From: Phycisphaerae bacterium | GTDB lineage: Bacteria; Planctomycetota; Phycisphaerae; Phycisphaerales; UBA1924 | Direction: 5' to 3' | DNA length: 64,000 nt | Assembly (NCBI GenBank): GCA_030432255.1 | Contig: JAUIHS010000022.1 | Location: 16,562 to 80,561 of the forward strand | Part shown: positions 1 through 9,565 of the stretch, one piece after another | Numbering within the stretch: the stretch's first letter is position 1 | Layout of the letters: every line of letters begins with the position of its first letter | Program-made: the position numbers and the translations under genes | Notes under the pieces: model-generated | Database searches by the model: none | Told to the model about the DNA's origin: nothing | The model's input: the letters and a program-made list of their open reading frames with translations, nothing else

Positions 1-1078
1 CACAGAACTCCGGATGTGTTTCCTCGAAGCGTCCCTGGATTGCCTGGACCCCCTCGATGTACCGGCTCCGAGCCCAGCGGAGATCCGGTCTGCTCACCGA
101 GGCATCCTTGAGGATCCGACGAACTCCGATGGAGTCAACCCAGTACAGGAACGAGCCATCCTCACGCAGCAGGTGTGCGCTCGGGGGCAGGTCCGCCATG
201 TCGGTGTGCGCACCACCCACAAGCGGCACGCGCCGGAGCACCGTGTTCAAGCCAGGACCAGGCTGGAAGATGAAGTACGCGTTCGTGTCGTCAACGGCGA
301 TATCCGTGATCACAGCATCCGCATCATTGATGACGTGAAGCGGGTCGCTGGGGCCTGTCTGTGCATGTGTACGAATGACCGCGGGCAGCGGCAGATCGGC
401 GGACGCAGAAGCACCCCACCAGACGTACTGGGCTTCGTCGTCGACATCCATGGCTGTGGCAGGGGCGTTGATGGACTCAAGCCGAATGGGGAACCCGCTT
501 CCGAACCAGACGTAGATGCTGTCGACCTCCGACGTGTTGGTCCCGATGTAGTAGGCACCACCGTTTCCCGGCGCGACCAGCGAGTTGGTGACCACGCTCG
601 CAGTCGACTCCGATGTCGCTGACCCGCCGAGCGTGCGCGACTGACGACGCAGCGTGTCGGAAAGGAAGAGATCCCGCTCGCTCGTCCACACCCAGTCATC
701 GTCGACAGCCAGGCCTGAGAGTTCCGTTCCGAGGTACATGCCAAGTTCGCCGAGTTCGCCGTAGATCGCCTGACGCGTCGGCACATCGTCGGCCCACACA
801 CCGAATGCATAGGCCTGGTTCACCTCGACGAAAGCCGTACCGGCCACCGGCGCTTCAACGAGGTCCGGATTGGCAACAAGCGGTGTCGTGAAGGGCCACG
901 CCTTCCAGACTTCGTTGGGGCGGACCTGGAACTCACCGGACTCCTCGACGAAGTAGATGCGCCCGGCGGAGACTTCCATGTCCAGCGGGAACCGACTCGG
1001 AATGACCGTCTCAATCTGGGCCAGCGCCGGGGCGGCAAGCAGGCACAGCGTGGGCAGCACGGCGGCGGAACTTCTCAT
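1..1078 (-). CDS. Secreted propeller-like protein, C-terminus cut by window edge
   Basis: An open frame runs from an ATG at 1078 to the window edge with no stop, so about 359 residues of the N-terminal part are visible. A GAGGAG Shine-Dalgarno lies about 10 nt upstream. The first 21 residues are a typical signal peptide ending in APALAQ. The rest contains recurring strands of the type VDDDWVWTSER, DDEAQYVWWGAS and DDTNAYFIFQ, spaced like blades of a beta-propeller. No catalytic motif is seen. The protein is probably exported to the periplasm or surface. Since three of its four nearest large neighbours end in a dockerin-like tag, a similar tag may lie beyond the edge, but this is inference. 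Specific function unknown. Confidence 0.8.
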   Translation of the reverse strand, partial: MRSSAAVLPTLCLLAAPALAQIETVIPSRFPLDMEVSAGRIYFVEESGEFQVRPNEVWKAWPFTTPLVANPDLVEAPVAGTAFVEVNQAYAFGVWADDVPTRQAIYGELGELGMYLGTELSGLAVDDDWVWTSERDLFLSDTLRRQSRTLGGSATSESTASVVTNSLVAPGNGGAYYIGTNTSEVDSIYVWFGSGFPIRLESINAPATAMDVDDEAQYVWWGASASADLPLPAVIRTHAQTGPSDPLHVINDADAVITDIAVDDTNAYFIFQPGPGLNTVLRRVPLVGGAHTDMADLPPSAHLLREDGSFLYWVDSIGVRRILKDASVSRPDLRWARSRYIEGVQAIQGRFEETHPEFC

Positions 1079-1240
1079 CTTTCACTCCTCATTACATGCG
1101 GGTCCGCGGCGGACCGGTCGGGGTCCCGGATGTCAGTGTGTCATGAGGCTCAACAGGAACCGAGCCCCGATTCCTTGGACGGACTCACAAAAATCAGCCG
1201 GATTCCCGGGCCCACGGCCGTTCCGAGGCGAAAGACCCAT

Positions 1241-1275
1241 AAAAAGCGCCCGGCCGCAAGGTTGCGACCGGGCGC
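1241..1275 (-). terminator. Intrinsic terminator after the subtilase/beta-helix gene
   Basis: A 14-bp stem (1246-1259 with 1262-1275, one G-U pair) is followed on the minus strand by five T. It lies 26 bp after the stop codon of the upstream minus-strand gene and separates it from the next gene. Confidence 0.9.
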
Positions 1276-1300
1276 CGGATTGCATCGAGGAGTGGGCCGA

Positions 1301-4300
1301 TCAGAAGCAGATCGTGCCCCACGCATCGAGGAGTGCATTCAGGTCGGCGAAGTTGACGACGCCATTGCCGTCCACGTCACCCGCGGTTCCCGCAGGAACG
1401 TTCCCGCCCCAGTTATCAAGGAGTTCCTCGAGGTCAGCGAAGTTGACCTGGGAGTCGCCGTTGACATCGCCGTAGCAGTTGGGCGTGACCTCGGCCGGGG
1501 CTTCGCGCGCCCCGAGGTCGACGATCGGACCCGGGCCGATGCCGTCATTGGATGCGTATGTGGCATCGATGAACCGAAGGTTGCCTTCGATGTCGACCAT
1601 GATCGTGTCAGGCACCGCGGTGTTGTTGCCACGGTCGATCGCGTCAGACGCCGAGCCGAGACCGGGGTCATCATCGGCGGTCCCGATCGTGTTGTCGGAA
1701 CCATCAAGGTCGTCGAAGTCCGGGTTGCCGTCGAAGGAGCGATCACCGGTCAATGAACCGGACCAGCCTTCAACGAGTGAGTCGTGCACTTCAACGCCTG
1801 CAAACAGCGCGGTACTGACCTGGGCCGATTCATCCATCGCACCATTGAGGTCGTTCTCCGCAAGGATGCAGTTGCTGAGGTTCGGTCTGGTCCCGACGCC
1901 GTCACAGTAGAGACCGCCGGTGGCGGTGGTCGCCGAGTTCCGGGCGATCGTGGAGTTGATGATCTGGAGATCAGCGTGCTGCGACGTACCAATGCCGCCG
2001 CCGCGAGCCGAGGAGTTCCCGATCCACTCACACTGCACGAAGATCGTATCCGTAGATGTGGCGAACGACCCGCCGCCGCGCGAGTCGGCGTGATTGCCGA
2101 GGAAGCGACAGTCGTGCACCAGGCCCGCTCCTGCCTCTTCGTGCAGTCCACCGCCGAAGGAACCGGCCTCATTGTTGATCACGTCGGTGTCGGACATGAG
2201 GAAGTCGTCGTAGCGGTTGATGTACAGCCCGCCACCGTTGTTGCCGTAGTTGTCGCGGACGATGCTGTTGAGAATGGTGACATCGGCGAAGATGGCGTAG
2301 ATACCACCACCTGAGAGGCTCGCATGATTGTCCTCGACGATGCACTCATCGATGAACAGGCGGCCCTCGTCACACCCGATGCCGGCGCCGTAACGGTCGG
2401 CGCTGTCCGTGCCGTCGGCCTGTCCACCACGGATGGTGAGGCCGATGATGCCGGACGTGCCGCCGGCGCCGCTCGCGTCGATGACCTGGTAGACATTATC
2501 GTCACGGTTGCCGAACCCGGGCAGGTCGTCGCCATTGAGGTCGCCGGTGAGAGTCACGGGATCACCGATCGGGTCGCGCTGGAAGTTCGCCCATTCCGTG
2601 CCGCCGAAGCCCCCGACGAAGGACACATCCTCTTCGAGCACGAAACTCGTGCTTCGACCACCGAACAGGACCAGCGGCTCATAGGTTCCCTCCGCGATCC
2701 AGATCTCCACCGGCCTCGCGCCCAACGCCGCCAGCGCCGTGGCGCCGGTGACGGAGTTGACCGCAGACGCCCACGTGTTTCCGGAACTGCCCGTACCGTC
2801 CGGCTTGACATGGATGACGGAAGGATTCGCCGGATCCCATTCGTACGCGCCGATATCAGAATCCGAGCCGACACGCCGCATCACGCCGGCCAGATCGACC
2901 GGCATGTCCTCGTCCGTGATCGTGTCACCGTCGAGGTCCGCAGGGTCCGAGTGCAGCACGCCATCATTGCCCGCATCAACCATCGGTGACAGGAAGTGGG
3001 GGCGGTAGTTGTCATCGGAGGTGCCATACTCGCCGTCCCAGCCGCGCGGATTTACCAGCAGCGGATCAACATCAACGTTGTTGACGCCGATGTAGCCGCC
3101 CTCAATGTTGCACCAGGTGAAGAGCAGGATCGCATCCGAGGTCGTGGCGATCTGGTCGTTGCCCGAAGGTGTTCCATCCCGGTTGTCACGGATGATCAGG
3201 TTCGAACCGCCTGCGAACGGAATGTCCTCGGCACTGATGCCACCGCCACCGGAAGAGGAGTAGTTGCCCATGATCGTGGAGTACGTGATCTCAGGCGATG
3301 CATCCCGGTAGATGTCCATGGCGCCGCCCGTGAGCAGCGAACTGTTGCCCGCCATCACGCAGTTCTGAATGAAGCAGTCGCCCGGCCCCGTCAGTTGCAC
3401 GCCGCCGCCATAGGCATTCGACGCGTTGTTGTAGAAACGGCAGGACGCGATTGTCCCCGAATAGTCCTCACCGTAAAGCGCACCACCGTCGCTCGTCGCG
3501 CTGTTGTTGATGAAATCGCAACGGACGTACGTCGGGTCGCGATCGCCCTCGCTGTACGCAGCGCCGCCGCGGCCGCTTCCGTGATTCTCGATGAAGCGGC
3601 AGTCTTCAATCCGAAGTGAAGCATTGAAAGACCAGATGCCGCTCCCGTCCGTTCCATGATTCCCGGTGAACAGGCAGTCGCGGACGACCACGTCCTCACT
3701 GGAGATGATCTCCATGCCACCGCCGCGACCGATGCCGCCGGTGATCGTGAAGCCATCAATCTCAACGAACTGGTTGGTGGATCCGAGCGACACCACCTGA
3801 TTGACGTTTTCGCTGGTGTTTCCACCGCCCGGCTGATCGTTGCCGTCAATATCGCCGGAGAGGATGGTGATGTTCGCCTCGGGATCGCGCTCGCTCCGGT
3901 AGGCCTCGGTACCCGCAAAGCCACCCAGGACCTTGGTCCAGTTCGGCACATCGAAAGTGCGCGAACTCGGAATGCCCGGTATCCGCTCCGTGGTCGGGGT
4001 ATAGGTGCCTTCCGCGACCCAGATCTCCACCGGACCGCTGGCCGCGGCGGCGGCTTCGAGAGCATTGCTCAGATCGAGGAAAGGCTCTCCCCAACTTCCG
4101 CCATCACGTGCACCGTCGGCATTCACATGGAACACGGTCGGTGCCTGCTCCGCGCCGCGGATGACCAGCGCGAAGCGCTGCAAACCACCGATGCTGCCCT
4201 TGTGTGAGATCCGCGCCCGATACACGCGGCCCGGTGTGAGTGTCGCGTCCACCTGTTCGACGTTGTCGACGGTGTTGTCGCCTCGGGTTGCCGGGGCACC

Positions 4301-5854
4301 GGGGTCGGTTGGATCGAGGCGCCATGGCATGATGGTGCTGGTACCGCCGTCGGGTCCGACGATGCGGAGATCCAGGTCATTGACGAGCATCGGCGTGACG
4401 GGATCGATTGCCATGGCGGCCGGCGTTCCGGCGGGATCGGTCCAGCAGATCGTGGCTCGCACATGAGGCTGGGTGGGGACAAACTCGATCTCGATCGTGT
4501 TGCCATTCAGCAGCACGAGCTCGCGAATCGCGACCGTGTTGCCGGCGCCCCATGCATCCAGTTGCTCAACTGCGCGTTCGGCGTTGAGGAGACCCCAGCC
4601 GCAACGGTAATCAGGCCCGTCCGCGCTGCCCGCTTCATCAGCGGTGTTGATGAGCAGGGCCTTCATCGTCGAGGAGCGCGGGTCGAACGACGGCGAGTAG
4701 TCGCGCCAGTGCTCAAGAAGCAGAGCGGCGGTGCCGGTGACGACGGGAGTCGACATCGATGTGCCGGAGAGGACCGCGTACTGGTCATCACCGGTGTCCG
4801 TTGCCGAGGTCAGCGAGTCGCCGTTGGCGACCAGGTCGGGCTTGATGCGGCCGTCGTCGCAGGGGCCGAAGCTCGTGAACCCGGTGGTCAACACGTCTTC
4901 CGGAGTGCTGTAGCCGCCATTGATGTCCTGCACGGCACCGACCGTCAGAACGTTCTTGGCGACGCCTTCCTGTGAGATGCAGTCCCAGGGTCCATCAGGG
5001 TTTCGAGGGGCTGTGGAGTTCACCCACGTACCGAAACTGTTCATCACGAGGTAAGTGTTCCCGGGGCCGGGACCGATGTCATTCCGGTCATTGCCCGCCG
5101 CCCAGCAGATGAGGTAGTTGCGGTTGGCGATGGCAAGGTTGTCGAGCGCTGCACTGTTCGTGTCGTAGAACCCGAAGAGGTAGTCCTCGGTCGTGCTGAT
5201 GGATGTATCACCCCACCAGCGGAAGATGTTCGCATTGTCATCCCAGGCCCAGCCTCGACTGAATCCGTAAGAGTGATTCGAGAGGCGAAGACCGTTCCCC
5301 GCGGCGGTACTCATCTCAGTGACGTCGTTGGTCCAGTCCCAGTTGTTGATCTGGGCATTCACGGCCATGCCACGCGCGGACGTCTTGACGCCGGTGCCGA
5401 TCATGGTGCAGGCGACATGCGAAGCATGTCGGGAGGTGCCCAGAGCCTCCTGGTTCGTTGTGGCACCGCTCAGTTCCTGATGCGTGCGGAGCGGGCCATC
5501 GGACTCCCACTGACCGATCGTCACGCCGGCACCCGTGAGGCCCCAGAGCGATCCGGTGCCGAAGATGCGATCAACACTGCTCGTCTCGGCGGCGTCGGCG
5601 TTGGTCTCGACGTAGTACTGTGGCCGACCGTTGCGCACCTCGACGAGTTCGGCGGTGTTGCCGTCGATCGTCATGCGAAGCGCCCAGCCCTTCGCGGCGG
5701 CCTCGTCGCGGGCCGCCTGCCCCCGGAGCACGAGGGCGCCGGTGGCGTCGACCGCACGTTCGGGCATGCGCGGGTTCTGCTGAGCCTGCTGCGCCCAAGT
5801 GGTCCCGGCGAGCATCATGACGACACTCGCAAACATCACTTCTTTCCGTTTCAT
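1301..5854 (-). CDS. Secreted subtilase (S8) with right-handed beta-helix and dockerin-like C-terminus
   Basis: 1517 aa. The ATG at 5854 has an AGGAG Shine-Dalgarno. A signal peptide (about residues 1-21, ending TTWAQ) precedes an S8 peptidase domain. The catalytic residues are visible: Asp119 in IGQWESDG, His143 in SRHASHVA, oxyanion Asn255 in WAAGND and Ser366 in LSGTSMSTP. After a beta-sandwich region (about 440-570) come two long stretches of short GGGI/GGAL-containing repeats typical of right-handed beta-helix (pectin-lyase-fold, polymorphic outer-membrane-like) domains, each opened by an FHVNADG or IHVKPDG segment. The last 57 residues are two dockerin-like EF-hand repeats beginning GDVNGD and ending in Cys-Phe. 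Likely an extracellular protease attached to the surface or another matrix. Substrate unknown. Confidence 0.93.
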   Translation of the reverse strand: MKRKEVMFASVVMMLAGTTWAQQAQQNPRMPERAVDATGALVLRGQAARDEAAAKGWALRMTIDGNTAELVEVRNGRPQYYVETNADAAETSSVDRIFGTGSLWGLTGAGVTIGQWESDGPLRTHQELSGATTNQEALGTSRHASHVACTMIGTGVKTSARGMAVNAQINNWDWTNDVTEMSTAAGNGLRLSNHSYGFSRGWAWDDNANIFRWWGDTSISTTEDYLFGFYDTNSAALDNLAIANRNYLICWAAGNDRNDIGPGPGNTYLVMNSFGTWVNSTAPRNPDGPWDCISQEGVAKNVLTVGAVQDINGGYSTPEDVLTTGFTSFGPCDDGRIKPDLVANGDSLTSATDTGDDQYAVLSGTSMSTPVVTGTAALLLEHWRDYSPSFDPRSSTMKALLINTADEAGSADGPDYRCGWGLLNAERAVEQLDAWGAGNTVAIRELVLLNGNTIEIEFVPTQPHVRATICWTDPAGTPAAMAIDPVTPMLVNDLDLRIVGPDGGTSTIMPWRLDPTDPGAPATRGDNTVDNVEQVDATLTPGRVYRARISHKGSIGGLQRFALVIRGAEQAPTVFHVNADGARDGGSWGEPFLDLSNALEAAAAASGPVEIWVAEGTYTPTTERIPGIPSSRTFDVPNWTKVLGGFAGTEAYRSERDPEANITILSGDIDGNDQPGGGNTSENVNQVVSLGSTNQFVEIDGFTITGGIGRGGGMEIISSEDVVVRDCLFTGNHGTDGSGIWSFNASLRIEDCRFIENHGSGRGGAAYSEGDRDPTYVRCDFINNSATSDGGALYGEDYSGTIASCRFYNNASNAYGGGVQLTGPGDCFIQNCVMAGNSSLLTGGAMDIYRDASPEITYSTIMGNYSSSGGGGISAEDIPFAGGSNLIIRDNRDGTPSGNDQIATTSDAILLFTWCNIEGGYIGVNNVDVDPLLVNPRGWDGEYGTSDDNYRPHFLSPMVDAGNDGVLHSDPADLDGDTITDEDMPVDLAGVMRRVGSDSDIGAYEWDPANPSVIHVKPDGTGSSGNTWASAVNSVTGATALAALGARPVEIWIAEGTYEPLVLFGGRSTSFVLEEDVSFVGGFGGTEWANFQRDPIGDPVTLTGDLNGDDLPGFGNRDDNVYQVIDASGAGGTSGIIGLTIRGGQADGTDSADRYGAGIGCDEGRLFIDECIVEDNHASLSGGGIYAIFADVTILNSIVRDNYGNNGGGLYINRYDDFLMSDTDVINNEAGSFGGGLHEEAGAGLVHDCRFLGNHADSRGGGSFATSTDTIFVQCEWIGNSSARGGGIGTSQHADLQIINSTIARNSATTATGGLYCDGVGTRPNLSNCILAENDLNGAMDESAQVSTALFAGVEVHDSLVEGWSGSLTGDRSFDGNPDFDDLDGSDNTIGTADDDPGLGSASDAIDRGNNTAVPDTIMVDIEGNLRFIDATYASNDGIGPGPIVDLGAREAPAEVTPNCYGDVNGDSQVNFADLEELLDNWGGNVPAGTAGDVDGNGVVNFADLNALLDAWGTICF

Positions 5855-6016
5855 CAGCGATTCTCCTGTTCAACTCTCGATGCAATCCTGGTCTACCACC
5901 CGTGACAACGAAATGCGGGGCGGAAGGGGGTCAGGAAATGTCGAGGAACTGGAAGGAGTCGCGATGAATGTGTCAGGGAAGTGGGAGGGTGGCTCTGTAA
6001 TCGGCATTTGGCATTT

Positions 6017-6159
6017 GGCATTCGGCATCAGGGTTTGATCGCCTTCGGCGACGGAACTTGAAGGAGCTACCGCTCCGCCGTCTGCATGAGGCCGCGCCAG
6101 TGGAGCGGTAGCTCCTGAAACTGAACGCCGAAGGCGCTCCGCCCCTGATGCCGAATGCC
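6017..6159. repeat. 143-bp nested inverted-repeat element (MITE-like) in an intergenic gap
   Basis: Three exact inverted arms are nested: 17 bp (6017-6033 with 6143-6159), 10 bp (6041-6050 with 6126-6135) and 14 bp (6063-6076, GGAGCTACCGCTCC, with 6102-6115). The outer arms carry GGCATTY heptamers (array 6003-6030). A related half-site GACGGAGCGGAAGCTC occurs at 47968 and 57205. The gap 5855-6238 otherwise holds only a terminator. Confidence 0.8.
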
Positions 6160-6176
6160 GATTGCGCAAAAACGAA

Positions 6177-6209
6177 AGAAAGAAGCGCCGCCTCCTTGCG
6201 CTTCTTTCT
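6177..6209 (-). terminator. Intrinsic terminator after the HDOD gene
   Basis: A perfect 12-bp stem AGAAAGAAGCGC (6177-6188 with 6198-6209) is followed on the minus strand by TTTCGTTTTT. It lies 30 bp downstream of the HDOD stop codon. Confidence 0.85.
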
Positions 6210-6238
6210 CTCAGAGGTCCGGGACTGTGAGGGTCCCG

Positions 6239-7126
6239 TCAGTACATCAACGCCATCACATCATCGAGCTGTTCGCTCAGGTCTTCCTTGACCTTCTCGA
6301 CGGCGTCTTTTGAAAGCTTGATCTCGTCGAGCACGTCCGAACTGATTTCCACATCGGGCAGATCGATGCGGAAGTTCGAGGGATCCACGCCGTGCGCAAT
6401 GCGCTCGGCGACGTACACGACACTCGCGAGGCGACGCTCATCCGGGGGGAGCGCCAGTGGTTCATGATGGTGCCCGGCAACCTGCATCAGCGACTTGGGG
6501 AACTTCCACTTCTTGCAGATGCCCGCACCGAATGTCTCGTGGTCCGCTTCGAAGATCGCGCGCTCAACTTCACGCATGTCCTTCGAAGGAACGCCTTCGC
6601 CGTTCACGCCGACCTCGCCGATCACTTCGATGAAGCGGTGGCGGTCGAACTGCAACTCAACCATCATCCCGATGTCGTGCATCAGCCCGCTCAGGAAGAT
6701 CTCGTCCGACATGCCGATCTTCAACTGCTCGGCAACCAGCTTCGCTGACGCCGCCGTCGTGATCGAGTGGGTCCAGAGATTGCGCCCGGAGAACCCGGAT
6801 GCGAGTTCGCCGCCGCGGAACAACTTGTTCACGCTCGCGGAGATCGCGATGTTCTTCACGGCGTTGAGGCCGAGGAGCACGATCGCGCGGTTGATGGATG
6901 CGATCTGGCCGGGGAGTCCGTAGAAGGAGGAGTTCACGACCTTCAGGACCCGGCTGCACAGCGCGGGATCATTCTGAATGACATTGTGCAGGTCCTGGGC
7001 GGTGGAACTGGGATCCTCGACAAGCTCGATGATCTTCAGCGTCACCTCCGGGAGCGTCGCGATGTGGCTGATCTGACGGAGGGCCTCTTCGACCACCTTG
7101 TCCGTGTTCTCGGTCTTCACGCTCAT
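6239..7126 (-). CDS. HDOD domain protein
   Basis: 295 aa. An ATG at 7126 with a GGAGGA Shine-Dalgarno is preferred. The frame extends further upstream, but that would overlap the divergent surE gene. The sequence begins with a short helical region and then an HDOD (HD-related output) domain: ISHIATLPEVTLKIIELV, DPALCSRVLKVVNSSFYG and the GLMHDIGMMVEL segment in place of a canonical HD pair. HDOD proteins are non-catalytic signalling modules linked in other bacteria to motility, stress and c-di-GMP circuits. It is transcribed divergently from surE. A second HDOD protein lies at 34834-36048. No partner domain (GGDEF, receiver) is fused. Confidence 0.9.
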   Translation of the reverse strand: MSVKTENTDKVVEEALRQISHIATLPEVTLKIIELVEDPSSTAQDLHNVIQNDPALCSRVLKVVNSSFYGLPGQIASINRAIVLLGLNAVKNIAISASVNKLFRGGELASGFSGRNLWTHSITTAASAKLVAEQLKIGMSDEIFLSGLMHDIGMMVELQFDRHRFIEVIGEVGVNGEGVPSKDMREVERAIFEADHETFGAGICKKWKFPKSLMQVAGHHHEPLALPPDERRLASVVYVAERIAHGVDPSNFRIDLPDVEISSDVLDEIKLSKDAVEKVKEDLSEQLDDVMALMY

Positions 7127-7276
7127 TCGTACACGTCCTCCATCGCGGCGGGGGCGAAACTGCCTCGCCGTATGCATCGACCTCCCACCCGTCCGACTTT
7201 CGCGAATCGCGCGATAACGCGCATTGATCCCACCCTCCCCCGGGCATGGTGGGTGCAGAGCGGCTACTCTCCCGGC

Positions 7277-8122
7277 ATGAAGATCCTGCTCACCAACGAC
7301 GATGGCATTCACGCTCCCGGCATCGCCGCTCTGTATGAGGCGGTCGCCGACCCCGAAAACCGCTTCGGCGGACCGCTGGGCGAGATCATCTGCCCGATCG
7401 CTCCCCTGACAGTTCAGTCCGCCACATCGCACGGTGTCACATTTCACACGCCGCTCATGGTGTCGGACGAAGAGGTCAACGAACACATGCGCGGCATCGC
7501 CGTTGACGGTCGCCCCGCCGACTGCGTGAAACTCGCCATCTCACGCCTCTGGCCGGAGAAGTACGGCGAAGGCAGCCGCCCGGATCTGGTGATCTCCGGC
7601 ATCAACTCCGGTGCCAACGTCGGTATCAACGTCATCTACTCCGGCACCGTCGCGGCCGCCCTCGAAGGCGCGTTCCTCGGGATCCCCTCCATCGCCATGA
7701 GCCTGCACATCAGCAAGCATGGCGTCCACTGGCTGACCGCCGCACGCCACGCCCGCCGCGTGCTGGAACACATGCTGGAACCGGGCATGTCGAACCACCC
7801 GCTGCTGCATGCGGGCGCCTGCCTGAACGTCAACATTCCCCTCTGCGAACCGCAGCCAGTCTCGGAGCCGCCCACTCCGGAGACTCCGGAGATCGTGGTG
7901 TGCCGCATGAACACGCACGGCCTGGTCGACAAGTACGACCAGCGCGAGTCACCCGGCGGTCAGCCGTACTACTGGGCGGCGGGCGACGGCTTCGAATTCC
8001 ACCAATCAGATCACGGCACCGACGTCCACGAGATCTTTGAACGGCGTATCACGGTGACACCGTTGAAGTACGACCTGACGCGGGAAGAGCAGTTGGGCGA
8101 TGCAGAGCGGTTCTTCGGGTAG
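7277..8122 (+). CDS. surE: 5'/3'-nucleotidase SurE
   Basis: 281 aa, close to the usual 250-280. The N-terminal MKILLTNDDGIHAPGI is the SurE metal-site signature (DD pair), and ISGINSGANVG is the second signature (SGxNxG). SurE hydrolyses nucleoside monophosphates and acts in nucleotide salvage and stress survival. No Shine-Dalgarno is seen. TACTCT (7265-7270) lies 6 nt before the ATG, so the transcript may be leaderless. An upstream in-frame extension exists but lacks the family start and runs into the divergent HDOD gene. Confidence 0.95.
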   Translation: MKILLTNDDGIHAPGIAALYEAVADPENRFGGPLGEIICPIAPLTVQSATSHGVTFHTPLMVSDEEVNEHMRGIAVDGRPADCVKLAISRLWPEKYGEGSRPDLVISGINSGANVGINVIYSGTVAAALEGAFLGIPSIAMSLHISKHGVHWLTAARHARRVLEHMLEPGMSNHPLLHAGACLNVNIPLCEPQPVSEPPTPETPEIVVCRMNTHGLVDKYDQRESPGGQPYYWAAGDGFEFHQSDHGTDVHEIFERRITVTPLKYDLTREEQLGDAERFFG

Positions 8123-8216
8123 GCGTTGAGATGGGCAGCAGGCCATCCGGCATTCTGCATCGGGGTTGAGCGCCACTTGCGCCCAGTTGATGCTCGGACG
8201 GACGCCCTGAGCCGAA

Positions 8217-8642
8217 TCAGTCGGGAACGGAGCCCCGAAGTGGCATTTCTCCCAGGCGTTCTGCGAGACGGAGTGGAGCAATGATCGTGACGCCTTTGAT
8301 CGTCTGATCGAAGTAAGGCCCGAAGTTGCGCTTGTCGCCGGTCACAAGCCAACAACATCCGGTCCGTATGGCGCTGCAGAGAACGGCGCGGTCGCCGTCG
8401 CTCAGTGTCACGGTGAGCGGGAAGATGGTCGTGGGTACGATGCGACACATGCTGCGGACTTGATCAAAGCCGGCGAGCCATTCCGGACGTTTGTTGGTCA
8501 GGTTGCGCCGCGCTTCGTCGATGACCCCTTCACTTGCGACGAGTTCAACACGCCGATTGGCTTCAGTGAAGAGTCGCCCGGTGATTCCCGTGCGATTCGC
8601 AGCGGAGAAGAGCAGGTTCGCATCAAGGAAGACACGGGTCAT
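8217..8642 (-). CDS. PIN domain protein, probable VapC-like toxin
   Basis: 141 aa. It starts MTRVFLDANLLFSAA with the first PIN acidic residue (Asp7). An internal Glu (EGVIDEARRN), an Asp in LSDGDRAVLCSA and VTGDKRNFG supply the remaining acidic positions of a PIN nuclease. The ATG overlaps the stop of the upstream AbrB-type gene by 4 nt (ATGA), the usual arrangement of antitoxin and toxin in type II modules. PIN toxins are Mg-dependent RNases. RNA target unknown. Confidence 0.85.
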   Translation of the reverse strand: MTRVFLDANLLFSAANRTGITGRLFTEANRRVELVASEGVIDEARRNLTNKRPEWLAGFDQVRSMCRIVPTTIFPLTVTLSDGDRAVLCSAIRTGCCWLVTGDKRNFGPYFDQTIKGVTIIAPLRLAERLGEMPLRGSVPD

Positions 8643-8875
8643 TGCTTTTCGAGGTCAGGCAGGATCTTCTTGATGGCGCCCTCATCGCTGGTGAACTCTG
8701 CAATGCGCTCATCAGAGTAGATCTCGACGGGAATCAGCACGGCCGGACGGAGCAGAAGTCCATCTTCAGTGGGCTCAATGATAAGCCTGTCCTGAGGTCG
8801 GAGACCCAGGGCCCGGCGGAGTGCCGCGGGAAGCGTCAGCGTCCCACGGTCATTCAGCGTAACTTCATACTGCAT
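8639..8875 (-). CDS. AbrB/SpoVT-type antitoxin-like DNA-binding protein
   Basis: 78 aa from the ATG at 8875. The swapped-hairpin AbrB fold is indicated by MQYEVTLNDRGTLTLPAALR followed by LGLRPQDRLIIEPTEDG. A 25-codon upstream extension is possible but is hydrophobic and unlike the family. TATACT (8882-8887 on the minus strand) sits 6 nt before this ATG, there is no Shine-Dalgarno, and TTTCTG lies 17 bp further up, so a leaderless start at 8875 is favoured. It overlaps the PIN gene by 4 nt. It likely represses its own promoter and neutralises the PIN protein, as is typical for the family. Confidence 0.82.
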   Translation of the reverse strand: MQYEVTLNDRGTLTLPAALRRALGLRPQDRLIIEPTEDGLLLRPAVLIPVEIYSDERIAEFTSDEGAIKKILPDLEKQ

Positions 8876-9017
8876 GAGTTCAGTATAGCAGTAATTCAGC
8901 AAATCAGAAAACCAGCAACTCAACATAGGGCGCAAAGATACTATCATCAACCAACGAAATCAATGTTTGTAAGTATTTTTATCGGATTTCCCAGCCCAAC
9001 CCCCAACCCCCAAACCA

Positions 9018-9500
9018 CTAATCCGGCAACTTCCCCTTCTCCCGCGGCAACGCATAAAACCCCTCCCCCTCGTACACCAGTTCCCCCGCGCGCACCAGCG
9101 CATCCCACACCGCGCGGCCGTACTCGCCCGGGGGCATGATGGCATCGATGTCCGACGCCCGACCCGACGACAGGCGACGGGTCAGCTTCGACTCATCATT
9201 CAGACGCATCAGCTTCAGACGCTTGCGGTACGCCTTCATAGCGGCACGCATCTCCTCCGGATCAACATCCTCCGGAGGCGGGGGCGGAGGCTCCGCCGCG
9301 GGGTTCTCGAGTCTGAAGACGATGCCGTCCAGCGCATCGACATTCTGGTCGCCGACCGCAGCCGCGGCGGCCTCCTGGTCAACTTCCGGGAATCGGCCCA
9401 GGAGTCGACCGACGAGTTCCCAGTCCTTCTGCACCTGCAGCGGCTTCTCACCGGCGCGGATGTCGGTCACGAGTTGTCTGAGTTTCTGAACAAGGTTCAT
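9018..9500 (-). CDS. Uncharacterised protein
   Basis: 160 aa from the ATG at 9500, no signal peptide. The N-terminal half is helical (MNLVQKLRQLVTDIRAGEKP). A proline-rich linker (PPPPPPED, about residues 80-88) follows, then a basic helical stretch (MKAYRKRLKLMRL) and a C-terminal GEYGRAVWDALVRAGELV segment. I do not recognise the family. TACTCT (9507-9512) lies 6 nt before the ATG with no Shine-Dalgarno. Probably cytoplasmic. Confidence 0.7.
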   Translation of the reverse strand: MNLVQKLRQLVTDIRAGEKPLQVQKDWELVGRLLGRFPEVDQEAAAAAVGDQNVDALDGIVFRLENPAAEPPPPPPEDVDPEEMRAAMKAYRKRLKLMRLNDESKLTRRLSSGRASDIDAIMPPGEYGRAVWDALVRAGELVYEGEGFYALPREKGKLPD

Positions 9501-9565
9501 GCCATGAGAGTAGCACGTCGAGACGGGTCGCGGCTCGCAGGTTGTCCGATCCATGCTCCATGAAA

